The notes beneath the pieces are model-generated. The model did not search any database. It was not told where the DNA came from and saw only the letters and a list, made by a program, of their open reading frames with translations. The position numbers and the translations under genes are program-made. 64,000 nucleotides of DNA from Lithospermum erythrorhizon. Lineage: Eukaryota > Streptophyta > Magnoliopsida > Boraginales > Boraginaceae. Location: positions 124,001-188,000 of the forward strand of contig JADFUC010002059.1 of the NCBI GenBank assembly GCA_019722365.1, read 5' to 3'. This document shows, in pieces, positions 57,882 to 64,000 of this stretch; the first letter of the stretch is position 1; each line of letters opens with the position of its first letter.

Positions 57882-60477
57882 TGTAACGACCGCCTCGAAG
57901 TCGCATCGAGGTCGTGAGTCGTTATCAACTTGTATATCTCGGAAGTCACCATATGATGGTTGACACAAAAATAACCTCGCTTGACAATCGCAGGAACTCG
58001 GTAGCTTGATAAAAGTAAAATAGTTCAAAGCCTTTCAAAACGTTTCCATACGTAATTTAACCAATGGGCATCATTATCTAACCAAATCCAAAATGCAACT
58101 TCATAACATTTCCAAATCCAAAATACTCCATAAAACAGTTTATAAATTTTCAACACCAAAACAAAATACGAAATCTGAGTACATCAAAAATGAGTGAGAA
58201 GAAAAAGATGACTGCCGAGGATCCTAGCCACCCGTCTCTCACCTAAGTAAAATCAACGGACACTCACGAACTCAACCGCTTCTCAAATGGCACTTTGTCA
58301 ATCCGAGGTCAGTGGGTAAAGCCGACAACTTAGTGGAAACGTATCACCCGGGTGGTAACTTATCCAATATCCGACAAGATACACAACAAGGATATAGACG
58401 TAGCGATAGAGTATATGTATATAAGGTAAAAGAATAAACCATGTATTCAGAGTCACAATTAGTAATAACCACTGATCCGAACATATACACATTTTAAAAT
58501 GACTCAACTTTACGTTATCCCACATGTTATACCTGTGAGATAGTATGTCATAAAATCAAGCGAGCAAAACACATAAGTTCTCCAATACAATGGTTATACC
58601 ACACAATATAACGTAACTCCCCGAAACAAGACCACGACACTATCGACATTTCGTGACGCAGTTGACATCCACCCACGCGTCAACACAATGCACAATAATA
58701 GACGTGATCCGACATTTATATAATGTCGCTGTCCTATCTCGCTGCTCACCCATGTAACACAAAAATATTTCCGGTATCCTTTTTCCCTGCAAAGCTCACT
58801 GCTCGGGCCACCCATAAAATATCATATCCTTTTCCCGGCAGGCTCACCCTTCGATCACCCATACAATATCATAAAACACACCCCATCTGCACAAACGACC
58901 TCTACATGCGACTCCAACATGCCCACATCCTAATATGGTGTGACCACTCTCTATATGAAACCAAACATGACCAACAACCAACATCACACCAAACATACCA
59001 ACCATGACAAAACACAACCACACACGACTCAACCAACATCACAACAACTATAACAACCCAGATAGAACAACCAAGCAACAATCACACAACAATCTCAATA
59101 TAGCAACCATAAAGATACGCAAAGCATAATAACGCCATACGTAACTTACTACACAATTTCACAATTACACTAACAGATAAGTTCATAACACAAATATATA
59201 AATTACATATCTATTTACTCAAGTACTTCACTTAAACGTAAATAAAGTTATCAAACGCAGCGATAACTCACCTTTGGCTAGTAAGTACCACTAGCGCCTC
59301 GAGCAACACCCATCCGCAAGCCTTTCCTGCTCCGAGTCTAAACAAAACACCGAAAGTACAATTACCACTAATTTTGTAATAAATACTCTTTGAGCAACTT
59401 TTAGTACCCATTAGCCACTTTTGGTGAAATATTACTAGTTAAACTTCAACGACAACTGTTTAATAAAATTCCAACTAACCCCAAACCCCTAACTTTCCGC
59501 CCTCACACTAACCCAAGTACTAACACTTTAAACAATTTTAATCAACTCAAATATCAACTTTTCCAACTAATTAACCCATTCCTAACAACCTCTAATCCCA
59601 AACCCATCTACCGCTTCAAAACTAATAAAACTAATTTCTATTATTACATACATCCAACAACCTATAAAACTACAATTTCACCTCAAAACAACTATAATAA
59701 AGATCCAAGAACATACTTATATCATTTCAAAAACGTTTTGAAAAGTCAAACCCGAAGTCAACTCAAAAGTCAACCCAACTTTACCAACACTTTTCTACCC
59801 CAAAAATCGATTATTATCATCTCCTACACTATAATCTAAGCCTAGATAATAATTATATACAATATTAAACCCCAAAACCCGAAGTCAAACTAAATTCCAA
59901 AAGTCAACGTCCCTAAAACGTCACAAATTACTCATTCAAATGCTTAATTTCAACTCAAGAACAACTAATTTAAAGCCCAAGAATCAATTGAAGCAATAAA
60001 AATCGAAAAACACAAAAGTCAACAAAAGTCAACCCATTCGAAACTCAAGAAATACTCAAAAGTTTCGTCATTTTACCTTGTATCGAAGAGATGATTTGTG
60101 TTCCTCTCCTAAGAAATTTGAGGGTCAACCGCGAGACGGATGAGAAATCGGAGAAAAATCCAAGGGAAATGAGGGAGGGGGGGGGTTCGCTAATTTGACG
60201 GGAAGGGGGAGATGGGTTTTTGTTGTTGTTTTATTTAATCCACTCTAAGGCTTGTTTCGGGGCGCTGCTGGAAAGTGACGAGGGAAACGAAGCGATGATG
60301 AGAATTCGACTGCTTTTAGTTCAAGCGATATCTCTCGATTCAACTTTACTCGACTACAAATTTCCAACATCAACATTTATCGCATATAAAATATAAAGTG
60401 GTTCCAAATTTTACGTTAATCAATTTAATAACTCCACATTTTAATTTATCAATTAATGAGTTGTTACCTGCTTTACA
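57882..60477 (-). mobile_element. Solo gypsy LTR inserted in copia (2.6 kb)
   Basis: Starts TGTAACGACCGCC and, by the best TG..CA choice, ends TTTACA on the plus strand. It interrupts the copia reverse transcriptase, which resumes just beyond. The flanking pentamers CCTTG (57877-57881) and CTTTG (60478-60482) differ at one base. An alternative end at 60468 (GAGTTGTTACC) fits the family start TGTAATAACTC better but gives a poorer duplication. In minus orientation it matches the LTR at 60969-63590. No inside or second LTR is attached, so it is a solo LTR from unequal recombination. Confidence 0.75.
58735..58875. repeat. Short tandem array in solo LTR
   Basis: Three imperfect units of about 50 bases marked by CACCCAT / ACCCATAAAATATCATA / ACCCATACAATATCATA, with GCTCAC words between them. 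Confidence 0.5.
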
Positions 60478-60968
60478 CTTTGCATGTCCCAAGGACCTAA
60501 GAAGGTACGCAAGCTGCTGTTAATCTACTGATGGACTTAAGAAAGCATTTAAGTTAGTTGGAATCTTCATTTTAATGAGGCTTATCAAAGAGTTTGGGTT
60601 CATTAGAATGAAGAATATTCTCAGGTATACAAGAAGGTTACTGGAGTAATATTACATTTATAGTCCTCTATGTAGACGACGCATCAATCATATAGAAACT
60701 TACATACCAATGTTTGCCATGCAAGTGTTTCTCTATGAAAGACTTATAAGCCCAATACATTATTAGAATAAGCCAAAACACTTATATTAATAAAGTGTTG
60801 AAAAGAATTAAGGTAGATAATCCCAAGAAATAAACCTTCCCAAGAGACATGGCATTGCTCTCACTGCTCCGATCAGTCTCCACAAACGAGGTCAAGAGAA
60901 AAGTGATTTAGCGATGTTTGAAATCAATAGTTATTGGTTTCATTTATTATGCACATTAAGTAAATTAT
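60478..60968 (+). pseudogene. Ty1/copia reverse transcriptase, second part
   Basis: The plus-strand pieces read LLKSI-like, FKLVGIFI, RLIKEFGFI, RYTRRL, then LYVDDASII (the catalytic YVDD core at about 60672-60690), CFSMKDL, QYII, and ISQNTYINKVLKR. These are consecutive blocks of copia reverse transcriptase and continue the domain broken off at 57881. RNase H and the polyprotein end are not seen before the next LTR begins at 60969. Confidence 0.85.
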
Positions 60969-62689
60969 TGTAACACCATTTACTAGTTTAGTGAATATAA
61001 TTACTTAAACGGAACATCTATTCATAGTAATCGTAATTACTAGTCGGGTTCTCATAATAATACCAAAATAGTCGATCAGGTAATACCCGTAACGCCGCTT
61101 AAGAAAATAAACCAAAATGAGAAATTATTGAGTTTTTCCGCAAAAATTTGAAACCACTAAATATTTTTGTATTCTAAATGTGTATGTTTGAAGAAGGTCG
61201 GAGGTTAAACGAAGACCGAAGCGAGCTTAGCGCCGAATTTCATCGTTGAGCTTTTTGGGCCCAACCAACCGAACTACCGGCCCAACTTAATAGTCCATTT
61301 AAGCCCAACCCAAGCCAAAAATCTGTTTCTTCCTTCCTTCAGCCGTAGCAACCAGACTTCTCCCCATTTTTTTGATTTTTCTTCTTCAAATTTCTCTCTC
61401 AATTCACGAGCTTTGGAGCTAAAACTTTCGGAGAAGTTTCTCCTCGTCATTCCTGGCCGCTTTGAGGCATATTTTCAGTATTTTGTGAAATCCCAAACCT
61501 TTGACTTTTGTTGACTTTTTTAGAATTTGAATTTTATTGTTCCAATTGATTCTTGGGTTGTATATTAGTTATTCTTGGATTGAAATATGATGTTTAATGT
61601 GAAATTTTGGGTGTTTTAGGACAGTTTGACTTTTTAGAAATTGGGTTGACTTTGGAATTTTTGGATGAATTATTGAATAGAATTGTTGCCTAGGCCTAAA
61701 TTGTGATATAGAAATTGATAATGATTGATAATTGGGGTAGAAACATTGGTTTGTGAATTAAAGTTCGATGATCGCGGTTGATTTTTCGCCAAAATGTGAT
61801 AATTATGTAAATTGGGGGTATTAATGTAAATACGTATCGGATTAATATCGAGTTGTTTCAGATACTAATATGAACGATAGGTGTTGGGGAATAAATAGGC
61901 CTGAATTGGATCGCCTTGAATTTTGGTATGGAATCGAATTAGAGATTTAGGATCGAGGTTTATAGTTAGAATTGGTCAAGAGAAGCGGTAAAATGGGAAT
62001 TTCGAGAGGTTAATGGTAACGTTAGGGAATTTGAATAGGATGTAGGGGAGTTATTGAATTAAGTCGGGAACGAATCGACATTAAAATTTTGTCAGTCGAA
62101 ACGTAACGGGAGACTTTACGTGAACTCAGATTGTTCTTAAATGCAGTAAAAGAATGGTACTTAAAATTTGGATAAAAACGTGGTTAAATGATTTCAGTAG
62201 TGATATTATTTGTAATGTGTCCTGCTCAGACTGGGACGTGACTGGGCCGCTGAGGATCGATTGACGGGCGTAGCGCCAGTGGTACTAGCCTGTGTGGGGA
62301 TTATCACTGCTTGTTAATTTACTTATGTTTGGATGTTACGATGGTAAACGAGCGTGATAATATATCCGTATCAGGTACCCATCATGTATACTGTGAATCA
62401 GAACCTCCGATTTGTGTGAGTTACCGTAGTTGATTAGAGGATATTGTGTTGAACCTATGTGTGTTTTAGTGAAATCTTGAAAGATGTCTCGTGTTGCGAA
62501 AGTATTCCCGTATCCACAAGAGTAAAATTACATTGAAGTATCCGTAGTATATCTCTCTATGTAGGTTTTTGTACGGTTTGGACTTATCACAGGCGATATA
62601 GGATACATTGAGATCAAGTATGTTGTTGTGTGTGCCTGATATTATGTGCGTGTGTTTCAGGATGTCGAGATGTTGCTGAGCCGCTGAGG

Positions 62690-62810
62690 CGAGCTCGCTG
62701 AAGGCGAGTAGTTATATATATTGAGGCGAGCCCGGAAAAGGCGAGTAGTTACATATATATTGACGCGAAATGGCTGAAAAGGCGAGTTGTTATATAATAT
62801 GGAGTTGTGG
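62690..62810. repeat. Short tandem array in plus-strand LTR
   Basis: Three units of about 45-50 bases marked by GGCGAGTAGTTATATATA, GGCGAGTAGTTACATATAT and GGCGAGTTGTTATATAA. The first includes the perfect palindrome GCGAGCTCGC. Confidence 0.7.
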
Positions 62811-63061
62811 GGAGATCGGAGGATGGTTTGCTATGTATTACGGGTTGCGGATTTCACCGCTGTTCATTTACTTGTGGGTATATAGTAAATGCAGGTCGAC
62901 GAGTTATTGTTATTTTCGTGAAGGCGCTGCGGTATAGCTTGAATGTCACATGAGGCCGTTGTTTCATGAGTATTCTGTTAGTATGTTCTGAGATAAATGA
63001 TGATTTACTTTATTGTATTGATATGCCTGCAATTGCCCATTTTATTGATAGAGACTAGGTG

Positions 63062-63085
63062 TATATATATATATATATATATATA
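63062..63085. repeat. (TA)n microsatellite
   Basis: Twelve or so TA units followed by GATAGATAGG-like sequence, inside the LTR. Confidence 0.85.
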
Positions 63086-63591
63086 GATAGGTATGAGTAT
63101 GTATTTCAATACTGTATGTTCATTCGGACCTGGGTAAGTTACCATCCGGGTGATCCGTTTCCACTAAGCTGTCGAGCTTACCCCATTCCTCCCCCTTCAG
63201 ATTGATGTGTCCTCCGGAAGTCGACGAAGTTGTGAGTGCCGGTGATTCCATTTAGTGAGCGACGGGTGGCTGGGGATCCTGGCATTCCCTTGTTTTCTAT
63301 TTAGTTTTGATGTAAACAATTGTTTCTATTTTGGTTTGAAAATGTTGGAACTGTAAGGTACATTTTGTATTTTAAGTCACCGTGACGCATTAAGTGTTTG
63401 GGTTGACGAGGCGTCACGATGGTTAAAACTAAATAAACGTTGGTTTTCAAGCTTATTTTTATTTCATCAAACCGCCGTGTTTTATGGGTTTTAAACGTGT
63501 GTTTTCGTGTCAACCATCGACGGGTGACTCGTATATACAGTTGATGACGATTCTAACCTTCGAGGGCGCACGACTGGTATGGTCGCTGCAT

Positions 63592-64000
63592 TGTTAGATT
63601 CCATGCATAACCGCTTAATAATATTAATGGTCTATTATATTATTCCCACGGTCGCTATTATCCGAGCCTAAAGATCACACACATACTGACGCTGAGTTAT
63701 AATTCATGAATGAAATAAAAATAGTACTTGCTAAATTGAGAGTTGATTTAATCAACGAATATTCTCAATCGAGAATTTTACATTGATAATGTAAGATATA
63801 AATTGGATAAACTCAAAATTAATTAACTAGTTAGTTCAATTAATTACTCGTTAGTAACTTATTAGTTACTTATTAATAACTTGTTAGTATTTAATTTAAT
63901 TAACGGTTTAATTAAATTAAACGAGTTGGCTCATTAACTATCCGGTTGGGATGTAGGTTAAATAATGAACCCCTATATAAGTGAGGTTCATTATTAGGTT
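63592..64000 (+). mobile_element. Possible copia 3' LTR, cut by window edge
   Basis: TGTTAGATTCC at 63592 is a common way for copia LTRs to start, and it stands directly after the gypsy LTR that follows the copia remnant. CTATATAAG at 63974-63982 is a good TATA box, about 380 bases in. The end lies outside the window and no 5' copy was found, so this is tentative. Confidence 0.4.
63974..63982 (+). promoter_or_regulatory. TATA box in putative copia LTR
   Basis: CTATATAAG preceded by CCC and followed by a short leader; the position suits an LTR U3 promoter. Confidence 0.4.

Larger units (their letters stand above)
60969..63590 (+). mobile_element. Gypsy LTR of the 2.6 kb family, plus orientation
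   Basis: Starts TGTAACACC and ends GGTCGCTGCA. Shared with the solo LTR (inverted) are the CACCCGGGTGAT / CCATCCGGGTGAT block, TTTCCACTAAG, GACGGGTGGCTGGGGATCC and AGCGCCAGTGGTACTAG. Flanking pentamers (ATTAT, TTGTT) do not match, and no primer site follows, so it is either a solo LTR or a truncated one. Confidence 0.65.

Noticed and set aside
1..64000. Widespread frameshifts as a sign of low sequence quality
   Set aside because: The WDL gene is intact over 447 codons with six correct exons, so general sequence error is unlikely; local errors remain possible.

Overview
The window is nuclear DNA from a flowering plant, most likely a eudicot with a large, repeat-rich genome. Evidence: AT-rich introns with GT-AG borders, plant gene families (DUF1685, WAVE-DAMPENED2-like/TPX2) and nested CACTA, Ty3/gypsy, Ty1/copia, hAT-like and Stowaway-like elements. 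I found no bacterial genes, CRISPR arrays, rRNA or tRNA genes. Only two host loci are clear. At 1-1122 (+) lies the 3' part of a DUF1685 gene, whose last splice donor appears to be GG instead of GT. At 17101-19962 (-) lies a complete six-exon TPX2/WDL microtubule-associated protein gene (447 codons, every junction in phase) with a probable 5'UTR intron upstream and a Stowaway-like MITE in its last intron.

Left part: a badly decayed Ty3/gypsy element (about 1860-5208, +) with a readable reverse transcriptase abuts the CACTA terminus at 5209. A CACTA-like element (5209-about 9167) holds spliced second-ORF-type exons and subterminal repeats but no TNP2. Then come a fragment resembling CACTA coding DNA (9526-10135), a minus-strand gypsy gag remnant (11200-12400) and its 1.9 kb LTR (12504-14442).

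Middle: 23917-39419 is a composite CACTA block in + orientation. It contains subterminal repeats, a GAATAGTT minisatellite (about 1.2 kb), a second-ORF pseudogene, an internal pair of subterminal-repeat blocks, a hAT-like insertion (29834-30606), a frameshifted TNP2 transposase (Transpos_assoc, TNP2, DUF4218 and DUF4216 regions), and a nested truncated gypsy element (5' LTR 34131-36723, initiator-Met primer binding site, gag, protease with DSG).

Right part: 40280-43573 has diverged direct repeats and an unclassified gene-like stretch. 43574-53275 is a minus-strand LARD-type retroelement: two LTRs of about 3.5 kb flanking 2.6 kb with no recognisable coding sequence, and an initiator-Met primer site. 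56381-60968 is a copia polyprotein remnant split inside its reverse transcriptase by a solo gypsy LTR (57882-60477). A second LTR of the same family lies inverted at 60969-63590, and a possible copia LTR starts at about 63592.

The transposon reading frames are full of frameshifts and stops, while the WDL gene is intact over 447 codons. This points to real transposon decay more than to poor sequence. The most unusual observation is that the five large gypsy LTRs all carry a short tandem array at about the same place, 1.5-1.9 kb from the LTR start. In three of them the units are hairpins with TATAC/GTATA arms. Functions come from reading translations by eye against known families; no database search was run.
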